Assembly (NCBI GenBank): GCA_963854835.1
Contig: OY978525.1
Coordinates: 68,722,907 to 68,786,906, forward strand
Direction of reading: 5' to 3'
DNA from: Megamerina dolium
Taxonomy: Eukaryota; Arthropoda; Insecta; Diptera; Megamerinidae
DNA: 64,000 nucleotides
In this document: one piece after another, positions 46,338 through 57,564 of the stretch
How the letters are laid out: the number at the start of each line of letters is the position of its first letter
Position numbering within the stretch: position 1 is the stretch's first letter
Program-made: the position numbers and the translations under genes
The notes under the pieces: generated by a model
Seen by the model: the letters and a program-made list of their open reading frames with translations, nothing else
What the model was told of the DNA's origin: nothing
Database searches by the model: none

Positions 46338-49300
46338 TTAATTATTTGTTCGGTTGCAGAATTCTTCTACTTCCTTCCTCATAATAACATCACGCGTTAT
46401 TTCAAGCATCTCCTTGTGGGGTATGTTCCACATTTCGAGTTCATCAATAAATTGGCGACCCAGTGTGGACATCCTCCTGCTTGCCAATGCAGGACACTGG
46501 CACACTATGTGCGCCGCTGTCTCTGCCTCTTCCATGCATAATCTGCAAATATCAGCATCCTCCCCATCAACAAGACCCATCTTGCTGAGGTGGTACCTGA
46601 AATTGCCATGCCCAGTTATTAATGCAGTCAACCAGCTTAGAGTCATTCGTCCTAGACTGAGAGCCCTCCCCGATTCACTGCCCTTTGATAGCCTCAACGA
46701 AGCCTTTGCCTGTCTACAAGTAGATAAGTTCTCCCATCTCGTGAGATGAAGTTTCTTTATCCACTCTTCGACCTTTGCCTTCACCGTTCCGCTGCTGAGA
46801 GCAACTACTGGTTCCGGTCCATAAAATTCAGATTCAGATCCTTGTCTAGCCAAGGAGTCTGCAGCTTCATTCTGTTCTATACCAATGTGTCCCTTCACCC
46901 ACATAAGAGTAATCGCATTACTACGAGCACACCCATTAAGTTTCTGAACACATTCGAGCGCCAACTTAGAAGATACCGTAGGTTGTTGCAGCCGCCTGAC
47001 CACCGCCTGGTTATCGAGTGCTAGCAAGATTTTCTTACCTTGCACCTTTCCATCCAGTAGATGGTCCAGCGCATGCATTAGACCTAGCATTTCTGCTTGG
47101 TATACCGATACGTATCTTCCCAGATTCAGAGTGCATGCCAGTCCCAACTCTTTAGAGAAGATTCCAGCACCCGCTCTGCCATCCATTAATGAACCATCTG
47201 TAAAAATACTGATGTCATTTTCCTCACATACATCATGTGTGAGGCCGTCTTCAATGAGTGTTCTGTGTGACTTTTCAGTCATCTTCAGCCTACCCATTCC
47301 CTCCATTGGCATCTGCGCCTCCTTTACACTGCTATATAGCAGTGACAGGATGCCCCTGTGCCCCCTCTCTGTGCCGAATCCATACCAATTATTGGTTGTC
47401 TTCAGACGTAATGCTGTTAATGCCGCTGACTTCATAATATGCAAGTCCAACGGCAGCAGCCCGAGAAAGACTTCCAATGCTTCTACCGGGGTCGTCCGGA
47501 TAGCTCCGGTAATCCCAATACAAGCCATTCTTTGTACCCTATCTAACTTGCTTTTCGCGGTCTTTTGGGTGACCTTAGGCCACCAGACCACAGCAGCATA
47601 TGTTATTAAGGGTCTGACCATCGTTGTGTAGATCCAGTGCGCTGCTCTGGGAGTGATTCCCCACATGAGACCGAACACTCTCTTACACTGATGCAATACC
47701 CGCTTGCCCTTCTGAATCTTGTCATCGACGTGACTATTCCAAGTCAGCTTGTTATCCAGGATGACACCTAGATACTTTACTTCCTTGGATACGTTGATGT
47801 TCGATCCAAAAAGCCTAAGAGGGTCTATTGTTAGTCCAGTCCTCCTTTTAGTAAAGAGTACTGTTTCCTACTTACTAGCATTTACAGAGAGACCTTGTTC
47901 CGTGCACCATCCTTCAACCATTTTGAGTGCACCTCTCATGTCTCATGTCTCATGTATGTATCATGTATCATAAATAGTGTCCAGGAACTTACCGCTCACC
48001 GTTACCGCTATGTCATCTGCATACCCGACGGTGTGTATGCCTTTTGAGTCCAGAAGCTGAAGTAGGGAATCGACCGTGATGTTCCAAAGGATGGGCGATA
48101 ATACTCCCCCCTGTGGACACCCTTTGACTACCCTCCCTCTGAGTCTGTAACTCCCATTTTGAAAGTTTATTGCCCTTTTCCTCAGCATGCTGTCCACCCA
48201 CCTTATAATGGTTGGGCTGACTTCACGAGAAGCAAGGGCCATCCTTAGCTTATCGAAACCAATCTTATCGAAGGCACCTTCTATATCCATAAAAGTAGAC
48301 ATAGATATCCCTCCACAAGACAGTTCCCTCTCCGCTACGCGAACGAGTTGGTGCAGGGCCGTTTCAGTGGATTTGCCAGCTCTGTACGCGTGCTGACACC
48401 TGCTCAGTGGTTTTGTCAGAAGCGTTGTCCTTTCCATGTAGTCCGCCAGTACTCCTTCCATACATTTAAGCAGAAAGGAGGTCAAGCTAACCGGCCGGAA
48501 AGATTTAGCCTCTGAGTAGTCCCTTTTTCCCGGCTTTGGAAGAAAGACAACCTTAGTCTCTCTCCATTGAGTCGGGATATATCCTGTAGCCAGGCAAGTA
48601 ATAAATATTCCCAGAAGCCTGTCTACCAGAGCTTCTGCTCCCCACTGAAGTAGGGCTGGAAATATCCCATCTGTACCCGCTGTTTTGAATGGAGAGAAAC
48701 GCTTAATGGCGTTTATCACTCCATCTCTGGTGACTATCCTTTCAGCTTCCAATCTTTCATTCCTGTTTGCACCCTTGCGGGTGGCTTCCCAAGGATCTTC
48801 CGATCTAAAGCTTCCTGGAAAATGCACCTCCATCAGGTATTTCAGTGACTCTCCGATTGTATCTGTAAAGGATCCATTCGTTTTGCGAATTAATCCCAAC
48901 TTTGACACCGGGTCCTTTGATATGATCCTCTGTAATCTACATACATCGGTCATATCTTGCATATTTGAGCAAAATTCCCTCCACGTTTTCCTTTTACGGT
49001 TGCGTAGAGTCTTCTTCAGCTCCCTTTTCTTTGACTTGTAGTCGTCCCATGCGTTGGGGTCCCCTCTCATGTGACGATTAAAAGCCTTCCTTGTCTCCTT
49101 TTTCATGGATTCCAGTTCCCCATTCCACCATGGAGTGGGATCTCCTTCGTCCACTACCGTCAGAGGACATGAAGCTTCAAATGCTTTGATCATGGCTGAG
49201 CTGATAGCTCTCACCTGATACTCAACATCTGCAGTTGTTCTAGGTCTCTTAAACCTCCTTGGCAATAATTCCTCAAGAACTTCGCAGTACCTTGTACAAT

Positions 49301-50010
49301 CCGTTCGTTTCGGTATCCTTACCATTCTACAGTCGTTCCTATGTCTTTTATCGGACGTAATCCCAAACTGAATGGCCCTGTGGTCCAACATGGTTAGTCT
49401 ATCCACAACCCTCCAGTCCAAAATCCTATCCAACATTTTGACATTCGTCAGAGTAACATCAATGACCTCGCAACGACGTCCGTCGACAAAGGCCGGTTCT
49501 GTTCCCCTATTAGAAACTTGTAGACCAAATCTTTCTATAAATTCGAGTAGACACTCTCCTCTATAGTTTTCATTGCTGCTGCCCCACACAGAACTGTGCG
49601 CATTGGCATCGCAGCCTAAGATCAGACCAACCCCCTTACCATCACAGAATCTCACTAGAGCTTCCACCTCTCTTGAAGGTGGTTCGTCTGGAGAATCGTA
49701 TGGAAGGTATGCTGATGCGATCATAAATGATCCCGCACCGTCACCTATTCTCACTACTGTCAGATCCGGTGAACACAAGTTAGACATTAGAATCGCACGT
49801 ATCCCATGTCTAACTAAAATGCATGTCCTCAACTTCCCCTCTGTTTGTGGATAAAACAAAGTGGTCTTTTGTGCAGATAGGCCTTTGATCCTTCCATGAA
49901 GAATCCAGGGCTCCTGAACTAGTGCAATGTCAAGCTCATCCTCATCGAAGCTCCGCACCATCATTGCTGATGCTGCTTTGCTGTGGTGAATATTGAGTTG
50001 ACACACATTT
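46338..50010 (-). pseudogene. R1/LOA-like LINE ORF2
   Basis: Endonuclease at ~50000-49300 (CQLNIHHSKAASAMMV, LVQEPWILHG, GCDANAHSSVWGSSNENYRG, TMLDHRAIQF). RT at ~48900-47990 (FKTAGTDGIFPALLQWG, RPVSLTSFLLKCMEGVL, STFMDIEGAFDKI, CPQGGVLSPILW, GYADDIAVTV). RNase H at ~47200-46860 (ISIFTDGSLMDGRAGAG, ALDNQAVVRRL, WVKGHIGIEQNEAADSLA). A final CRLCMEEAETAAHIVCQCPAL Cys/His motif. Two lesions only are evident: a small tandem expansion of CATGTCT/CATGTAT units at 47936-47975 that shifts the frame, and an in-frame TAG near 47868-47870. The frame may begin upstream, up to 50264, overlapping ORF1. Confidence 0.9.
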
Positions 50011-50103
50011 AGTGGTTCCTGGCGCGGGCCCACCTCCCGCCCTAATGGCTTCTTCCTTACAGAATCTGCCACTAGCCCCACGCCAGGAGCTGCGTCGCAC
50101 CCC

Positions 50104-51714
50104 TCATACTGCATCCTTCTGGAATTTAACGACGGCCTGTTCAAGACCGCAGTTGAGTCTCCCCCCTGCGATCCTGACGGCCTCCGCGTCCTCCTTAGGA
50201 CACAGCACGGTGAGTACAACACCTGCCCTTTCTGCCTCGCCAAACCCTTCTGTGCGGATAACACTCCATTTGGAAGTGTCCTTCACACAGACGTTCTGGC
50301 GCTGCAGCCTTCTGAGGATGATGTCGCTGGCCACAGCATTGCCATGAGCAACAATCACCATCTTCCTCTTTGTCGACAAGGCAGTTAGGCTGTCACATTT
50401 GAGCTTCGCACCTTCCCACAAACCGGTTAGGTGCTCCACTGTCTTGCACAGCCATTGCTTGGATAGCTGATTTTTGCACCTTAGTACAATCAATCCGCTC
50501 TCCACCCTTGCCCTGCCGACAAATCCAATGTCATTGACATCGTCTTCAAGAGACTCCATGGCATCCAACAAAGATACCTTGAAGGTACTCAGATGAGTAT
50601 CCTCCAGAAGCCCCTCTAGTGACAAGTCCATGACTCCCATAACGAGGTCAGCTTCCGCTACTTGAGCGTAAGTCTTCCTCGCCCTGGTGGGCTCGCCCTT
50701 TGCCTGTTCAGCCCGACGTTTAGGCGCTCTGCCAAGACCGCTCGGCCCAGGTACCGCATGCGAGGACTGTGAGTTCGCTGGGTTAACAATCTTTCCAGAT
50801 TGTCCACCCCGCTCATCACCTCCCGACGTCGGATTTCCCTGTCCCGTCGTTCCCAGAGCTACTCTACCCGTGTTAGGCTTGGGCCTCGAGCCCCTTTCGG
50901 AGCGACTGACGGCCTTTATAATTGGCCGTCCATCTCTCCGAGCATTTGCCCCTTTTGGTGTCTGCGTGGAAGAATTATCAACCTTTTCAAGAGACGGTTG
51001 TCCATCCTTCCTAGCATCCACCTCAATTGGCCCCTCCGTCGTCTTCGGATGAGGCTCCTCAGGCGTTGAACTTTTTAAAGTGGTTCCGGAGCTATCGCCC
51101 CTGAACCTCTTCCCCGAGTTCTCCACCTCCAAGGTCGACTCATCTTGCAGAAGTCCACTGAGTTGGCCCGAGAGCTGCTCAATGGTCTTCTCCGACGACT
51201 TCATGGCCTTTTTACGTTGTCTCTTTCGCTTCTGCTTCTCCCGTTTCTTCAACAGGATTCGCTCTGCTTTTGAGACTCCGTCCTTTTCGCTTACACCTGA
51301 TAAAGCTAACGATTCCGCTCCACTAGGATCGTCTTCGTCCACACCATCAGATGTTCGGCCAGATGTTTTACGCTGCCTCCAAACCGACTTCCCTGCCGAC
51401 CTGGTGACACCGTCCTCTTTGTTCAACACCGTCGCAGCCGCCGGCTTAGGTCTTCCGAGACCCGTTCCGTCCGCCGCAACAGATGCTGCCATTGATTTTG
51501 GGCTGGCTAAAAGCTCGGCTTCTATGGAAGCCTCATTTTCCGCCATCCCCTCCACTACTTTTCCCGCCGTGGCTACCAGCACTACTTCGTATGAGGCAGT
51601 GCTGTCCGCCATTGCAGGAATTTCGTTCCGAGTTCTAGAGGTGGGAACGAGTGGTGCAGCTAACAGCTCGGCCTCTGGTGAAGCCTTATTGTCCGCCGTT
51701 CCTCCCGTTAACAC
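50104..51714 (-). CDS. R1/LOA-like LINE ORF1 (about 536 codons, DUF4780-like)
   Basis: Open over the full length. The N-terminal half is Ala/Glu/Ser-rich with a Lys/Arg-rich stretch (KREKQKRKRQRKKAMK near residue 180) that could bind RNA or act as a nuclear signal. The C-terminal third is DUF4780-like (ESGLIVLRCKNQLSKQWL, LWEGAKLKCDSLTAL, ASDIILRRLQRQNVCV, LTVLCPKEDAEAVRIAGG). The first codon at 51714 is GTG, and the frame is open upstream to about 51800 without a clear ATG, so the start is uncertain. The end overlaps ORF2 by up to ~160 bases. Confidence 0.82.
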   Translation of the reverse strand: MLTGGTADNKASPEAELLAAPLVPTSRTRNEIPAMADSTASYEVVLVATAGKVVEGMAENEASIEAELLASPKSMAASVAADGTGLGRPKPAAATVLNKEDGVTRSAGKSVWRQRKTSGRTSDGVDEDDPSGAESLALSGVSEKDGVSKAERILLKKREKQKRKRQRKKAMKSSEKTIEQLSGQLSGLLQDESTLEVENSGKRFRGDSSGTTLKSSTPEEPHPKTTEGPIEVDARKDGQPSLEKVDNSSTQTPKGANARRDGRPIIKAVSRSERGSRPKPNTGRVALGTTGQGNPTSGGDERGGQSGKIVNPANSQSSHAVPGPSGLGRAPKRRAEQAKGEPTRARKTYAQVAEADLVMGVMDLSLEGLLEDTHLSTFKVSLLDAMESLEDDVNDIGFVGRARVESGLIVLRCKNQLSKQWLCKTVEHLTGLWEGAKLKCDSLTALSTKRKMVIVAHGNAVASDIILRRLQRQNVCVKDTSKWSVIRTEGFGEAERAGVVLTVLCPKEDAEAVRIAGGRLNCGLEQAVVKFQKDAV

Positions 51715-52139
51715 CCCCGGAACCCCAGATCCAGTTTTTGGGTTTTTACAATCAATATTGTTCCCACGAGTTGCGAAGAAATAAATGTCCGCCTGCGCAG
51801 AGATTCGCAGTACGCAGGTAAGGCTAATTATTACGGAGGGCGCCAGGTATCCGTAAGCTCACGTTAGCGACTGGGCTATTTGAAAAAGGGGCCCCCAGCC
51901 AGGCTGATTTTCGGCACGGATCGCTTAACACCTTAATCCAGCCCCTCACCTCCGACCATGATAAGAGTACGTTGCCGAATGCTGTACTATTGAAGAGTAA
52001 CAAACACTCACCAACTTACCCTTATCTTAGCTAGATACCGCCTGACATCGTACAGGCTAAACTGTGGTATCTATTTCCAGTCGGCACCCTCGAGGCGGGT
52101 TCAGTGGAGGATTTTGCCGACCAACAAATCTAGTATGTT

Positions 52140-52510
52140 ACGTAGTTAAAAAATTTATCAGTTCTTTATGTTGTTATAGTTTTTTTTATAGTTGATTGGT
52201 AGACGAGATTGAGACAAAAAACAATTTCATCGTGCTCATAACCAGCTGTATGATGTTTTGAGTTTTATTTATGGGGGAAAAAAATAAAAATCAAAATTTA
52301 ATTTTTACTCCCGAACAAAAAAAATTAAATTCAAAAAATAATTTTTATTCCTGAGCAAAAAAATAAAACTCAAAAAATAATTTTTATTCTTGAATAATAA
52401 AATAAAAAATTAAAAGTAATTTTTTCGATAGAATAAAAAAATTAAAATCAAACAAAAATATTTATTAATGATTAAAAAAATGAAAGTCTAAAAATAATTT
52501 TTATTGTTGA
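52140..52510. repeat. Right AT-rich long inverted repeat
   Basis: Inverted partner of 43835-44215. Same order of ~40-bp units; inner part GATTGGTAGACGAGATTGAGA. Confidence 0.85.
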
Positions 52511-52556
52511 TAAAAAAATTAAAATCACAAAATCATTAAATTTTGATTTTTAAATA

Positions 52557-54050
52557 TTGCTTATAACAATTACGGTCCCTGCATTTTTCCCATCTCTCGG
52601 GCAATTTGTGTATACCATGCCAAAAGAATTCCTCATTTTTCGACGTCTTCATACGAATCGAAGTGCTGTTCGGCGAGCGCGAGTTACGTCGTCGTCGTCG
52701 CAAGCCAGCTCGCTGCCGACGTCAACGTCACTAACCCACCCCAATAAAATACAAATCGACTGGTCTGCATAAAAGCAACCAAAGCATGCTTACAACACAT
52801 GCCGGTCACATTTCATATTTCACTGCAAAGTGACAAACGAATGTGTCACAACATAGCACTTAACAAATTTCACATTTTACGATTCTCCTTTGCGGCACTT
52901 TCGACAACGGTGGTCATGTTACCGAAAACTAGGGCACTGGCCAGCATTGCGGCAATTTCAAATATCAATGCTATACACAAATACACTACATTGCGGCAAC
53001 TACAAAAAATCATTGCGGCAATGCTAACTATGCACAATATTCATATACGAATTTTGAGTACCCGGAAATAATAAATTAATATTCCGACATACACAAAATT
53101 CGTTACACCAACATATGTATGCAATAAACGTTTAAGCAATCGCAAGAGGCATTACGAAATATCAATAAAAGAAAATATGTAATAGAAAAGTAAGACCTAG
53201 CTTAAGAAATTTCATTCAAATAAAATTCAGAAATAATTTGTACACCGAAGTGACAAGTCGTTTCCTTTTGGTCACAACTGCAACTGAACTCAAGTTCAGA
53301 AAACACAACTCGCGTGACCCATCGACGAAAACAAGTGAGAGTCAGAAAGTGCCAGGTCTGGTGAATACGCGGGATGAGGTAGCACCTCCCAATTGAGTGT
53401 ATCCAAGTAGTTTTGACGAGTGCGATGTGGAGTTGTCGTGGAGAAAAATCAGCTTATCATGTCTTTGTTCATAACCACCCAAAGCATCGTCTTGCGTCCA
53501 AAGCGATTAGGTCTTGGAGAAGAAGTTGCTGGTTGGCCGGGATCGACCCACGATTTTTTTTGTTTAGGATTCTCAAAGTATATTCACTTTTCATCGCAAG
53601 TCACCACAAGATGCAGGAACGACTTTCTTTTTTGTCTAGCAAGCAAGATTTCGCATGTGTTTTGGCGTCGCTCCATCTGCCTATCATTCAATTCATGGGG
53701 TGCCCATTTTCCAAATTTTTGAACCTTCCCCATGGCTCGTAAAAGTATGGAAATGGCTTGTTGAGTAAGACCTAACTGTTCGGCAAGCATTTTTTGCGAT
53801 TGGGTGTCGTCCTCATCCAAAAGAGCCTGCAAATCATGGTCCTCAACTTTTCTAGGTTTTTTTCATGCTTCTTGTCACTCAAGTCAAAATGGCCTTCTTT
53901 AAACCGACGAAACCAGTGTCTGCAAGTGGTTTCCGATAGCGCACTGTCTCCACAAGCATTCGATGCGACTCAGTAGCAGATTTCTTCAAATTGAAGCAAA
54001 GAAGTAGAGCTTTCCGCATATGCTCTTTTTCTGGCACGAAACTAGACATG
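52557..54050 (-). pseudogene. mariner-type transposase
   Basis: The HTH part near 54040-53870 is decayed. Then come LLDEDDTQSQKMLAEQLGLTQ (53830-53770), RRQNTCEILLARQKRKSFL with VVTCDEK (first catalytic Asp, 53590), KKSWVDPGQPATSSP (53560), the weakened second-Asp region (53430-53400), WEVLPHPAYSPDLALSD (third Asp, 53365) and SMGHA at 53315. After the LTR the protein resumes with LAEQHFDSYEDVEK and KLPERWEKC (52677-52580). The order fits DD34D mariner. Many stops. Confidence 0.85.
52682..53310 (+). repeat. Solo LTR, errantivirus type (629 bp)
   Basis: Starts AGTTACGTCG and ends CACAACT, flanked by CGCG at 52678-52681 and 53311-53314. AGTT...AACT ends and a 4-bp CGCG duplication are typical of some errantiviruses (ZAM/Tirant-like target choice). 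Removing it joins the mariner frame at GGTCACGCG/CTCGCC. Contains AATAAAAG-type signals near 53165. Confidence 0.85.
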
Positions 54051-54202
54051 ATTACACGAGGAAAAATGTATGTTGTTGTATGAAATTACTGATGATGTTT
54101 ACTAATTGATGTAAACAGCTGTCGAACTCATAAAAAAAGGATGATAATAGACAACAGTCGATAATAGCTCAAGATGCTCACTACTGCCATCTTACGAACA
54201 AA

Positions 54203-54371
<169 letters not shown>

Positions 54372-55432
54372 TAAATCAAGCTTACTCCTGAACAACGTTT
54401 ACAAATCGTTCAACTTTATTACGAAAATTCACGTTCTGTAAGGAATGTGTTCCGTGCACTTCGCTCAACTTATGGTCAACATAATCGGCCTACTGAGCGT
54501 AATATTCGCAACACCATCACCCATCTTGAGACCCAGCATTCATTATTGGATAATATTCGACCGAATAGACCACGTCCAGCACGCAGTGAAGAAAATATAG
54601 CGGCCGTAGCTGAGAGTGTACACGAGACCGTGGAGAGTCGATTCGGCGCCGTTCGCAGCAATTCGAACTGACGTATGGAACGACTTAGCGCATTTTGCGT
54701 CGAGATCTTAAATTGAAAGCGTACAAAATACAGCTTGTGCAAGAACTGAAGCCGCCCGACCTTTCCAGACGACATCGTTTCGCTCTCTGGGCTCTTAAAA
54801 AGTTCCAAGAAGATCCGACGTTTTCGAGACAAATTTTGTTCAGCGATGAGGCCCATTTCTGGCTCAATGGGTATGTAAACAAGCAAAATTGCCGCATTCG
54901 GGACGAAGAGCAACCTGAAGAGATTCAACAGCTGCCACTTCATCTAGAAAAAACAACGGTTTGGTGTGGTTTGTGGGCCGGTGGAATCATGGGTCCATAT
55001 TTCTTCAAAAATGATGCCGGTGAGAACGTAACCGTCAATGGCGACCGTTATTGTGCCATGATATCCGACTATTTGATGCCTGAAATTGAAGCTCGTGATC
55101 TCGGCGACATTTGGTTTTAACAAGACGGCGTCATTTCCCACACATCGCATCAATCAATGGATTTATTGAGAGAACACTTCGGTGAGCAGATAATTTCACG
55201 TTTGTGGCCGGTCGATTCGTCACCAAGATCGTGTGATATCACACCGTTAGACTTTTTGCTGTGGGGATATGTAAAGTCTAAAGTTTATGCGGACAAACCC
55301 GCTTCGATTCAGGCCTTGGAGCAAAACATCACGCGTGTCATTCGCCAGTTACCAGTCGAAATGCTCGAACGAGTCATCGAAAATTGGACTCAACGGATGG
55401 ACCATCTGAGACGTAGCCGCGTCCACATTTGA
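54372..55432 (+). pseudogene. DD41D (rosa-like) transposase
   Basis: Paired HTH part [20 protein letters not shown] and RSTYGQHNRPTERNI. A frameshift near 54655 and a stop at 54688-54690 precede the catalytic domain: LFSDEAHFWLNGYVNKQNCR (first Asp), TVWCGLWAGGIMGPYFF, then a TAA at 55118-55120 just before QDG (second Asp), and PRSCDITPLDFLLWGY (third Asp). Counting from QDG to PLD gives 41 residues between, as in rosa-type elements first known from tephritids. The C-terminal part (55157-55432) is open. No ATG is seen at the left, so the N-terminus is lost. Confidence 0.82.
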
Positions 55433-55560
55433 AAGACATAATCTTAAAAAAATAAATGCCAAAGAATGTTCTTTCAAATGATAATAAACATTCCCCATTC
55501 AATTTGAATTTTCTGTTTTTTTCTTTAAAAAAGTAGGGAACCTCGAAATGTATCACGCTT

Positions 55561-55850
<290 letters not shown>

Positions 55851-55852
55851 TA

Positions 55853-57498
55853 CAGTGGCTCACAGCTTATTTCGTACAGTGTATATATTTTTATGTAAAT
55901 GGCTGTAACATCGAAACTAAAAAACTTATCGATAAGTTTTGAATGTAGATGTCTGTGTATGTGTTTAGTAAACCTAATAAGAAAACGGGGAACCCCAAAA
56001 ATTGTTCTTTTTGTCATGCAAGAGAGAAAAACTATTGATCAGCTGATTTTCAGCTCACATCTTATTTCGTACACAAACTTCAATGTAAGTAAGTTTCATT
56101 CTGCCGCGCAGTTACAAAGTTTTTTTGAATTGTATGAGTTTTTGGACCTTTTTAACTATTATAACAATTTTTATTATTCTTATTTTAAATAGTTAAAGTG
56201 CTGTAAATTAAACATTTAGTGTTATGGGTCGTCGTACAACGATGGAACAGCGTAAACTGGTAATTAACCATTTTAGGAAAGGTCAGAGTGTGCGAAAAAT
56301 TGCTGAAATGACAAATTTAAGTGCCTGTCCAATACATCATTCAACGCTTCATTCGCGAAAATCGGTTGGAGAACAAGGGCAGAGAAGCACCTAATAAGAT
56401 TTTCAACGCATCAGACGAGCGTTATATTGTACGAAAAATTAAAAAAAATCCAAAGTTATCCACTCCGAAGTTGGCTGCAGAGGTTCAGCGTGAAATAGGA
56501 AAATCATCCAGTGCTGAAACTGTCCGACGTGTGCTGCGCAATCATGACTTGAACGGTCGAGTAGCCCGAAAGAAACCATTCATTTCAAAAATGAATATAC
56601 AACGCCGACTTGACTACGCCAAAGAGCATATTATTAAGACTCCTGCGTTCTGGAATACCGTTATTTTCGCGGATGAGTCTAAGTTTAATATTTTTGGCTC
56701 GGACGGAATGTCATATGTTTGGCGTAAAGCTAATACCGAGCTAAACAAGGAGAACCTTAAGCCCACAGTGAAGCATGGTGGCGGTAGCGTGATGGTTTGG
56801 GCCTGTATGTCAGCAGCCGGAGTAGGTGAATTGGTTTTTATTGAGGGAACAATGGACAAAATGAAGTACCTCGAGATTCTGAAAAACAATTTACTTCAAA
56901 GTGCAGACAAACTGGGTTTGCGGGAAGAATTTCGGTATTACCAAGATAATGACCCAAAACATAAATCTGGGATTGTGCAATCTTGGCTTATTTGAACTGC
57001 TCACACTTGATGTCTCCACCACCACAGTCACCTGACATGAATGTGATTGAAAATCTTTAGTCTATTTTGGACAATAAAATAAGAACACACAAGATTTCTA
57101 ATAAGCAAGACCTAAAGAAGGTACTGATGGAGGAATGGAAAAAAATCACACCAGACATCACTCAAAAATTGGTGGATTCAATGCCAAGTAGACTCCAGGC
57201 TGTCATTAACGCTAAGGGATGTCATACTAAATATTAAAATCAACTTACTTTGTTTTTAGTTTGAACTTAAAGAGACTGTACGAAATAAGCTGTGACATGA
57301 ATTTTCCTATTTTTTTCTTATTTTATTTTTTTATAGTGTCAAAAACTAAAATTTTGAAAAAGTAAATTTTGGAAAATAAAAAACAAACCTTCCTTTCAAA
57401 AATGGCATTTATATTTTGTTCAAATTTTTGCTATATTAGGAATTACGACTGCAGCAATTTTTAAACTGTCACTGTACGAAATAAGCTGGGAGCCACTG
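55853..57498 (+). mobile_element. Tc1-type transposon with IR/DR ends (1646 bp), TA duplication
   Basis: Outer ends CAGTGGCTCACAGCTTATTT (left) and AAATAAGCTGGGAGCCACTG (right), each next to TA. Inner copies of the repeat at 56051-56074 and 57274-57296 give two direct repeats at each end, the IR/DR layout. Confidence 0.9.
56224..57237 (+). pseudogene. Tc1-type transposase (DD34E), inactive
   Basis: ATG at 56224; MGRRTTMEQRKLVINHF and KGQSVRKIAEMTNLS open an HTH. A one-base change near 56322 shifts frame to YIIQRFIRENRLENKGR. The middle is open (56321-56995): KKNPKLSTPKLAAEVQ, SAETVRRVLRNHDL, VIFADESKFNIFGSDG (first Asp), VKHGGGSVMVWACMSAAG and YYQDNDPKHKS (second Asp). A second frameshift near 56990 precedes SPDMNVIENL (Glu) and TAG at 57057-57059 in place of Trp. 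It ends AKGCHTKY, TAA 57235-57237. Confidence 0.9.

Positions 57499-57561
<63 letters not shown>
57499..57561. repeat. (TA)n array
   Basis: TA repeats starting at the Tc1 end. Confidence 0.95.

Positions 57562-57564
<3 letters not shown>

Larger units (their letters stand above)
46268..52122 (-). mobile_element. R1/LOA-like LINE, full length (5.86 kb)
   Basis: Flanked by exact 13-bp duplications AACAAATCTAGTA at 46255-46267 and 52123-52135, so both ends are defined. The 5' UTR is about 51780-52122, and the 3' end on the minus strand finishes CTAAATTTATAT. Confidence 0.93.
43835..52510. mobile_element. Candidate DNA transposon with ~380-bp inverted repeats, enlarged by two LINE insertions
   Basis: Two inverted repeats flank a core. 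If the jockey LINE (44363-46034) and the R1/LOA-like LINE (46268-52122) are set aside, the unit is little over 1.1 kb with no coding capacity seen. That fits a non-autonomous, MITE- or foldback-like element. Confidence 0.6.
52550..54060 (-). mobile_element. mariner-type transposon relic split by a solo LTR
   Basis: The transposase reads from about 54050 down to 53315, is cut by an LTR (52682-53310), and resumes at 52677 to 52557. Confidence 0.85.

Noticed and set aside
50687..51784. Plus-strand proteins opposite LINE ORF1
   Set aside because: GC-rich antisense frames of ORF1; codon pattern mirrors the real gene.
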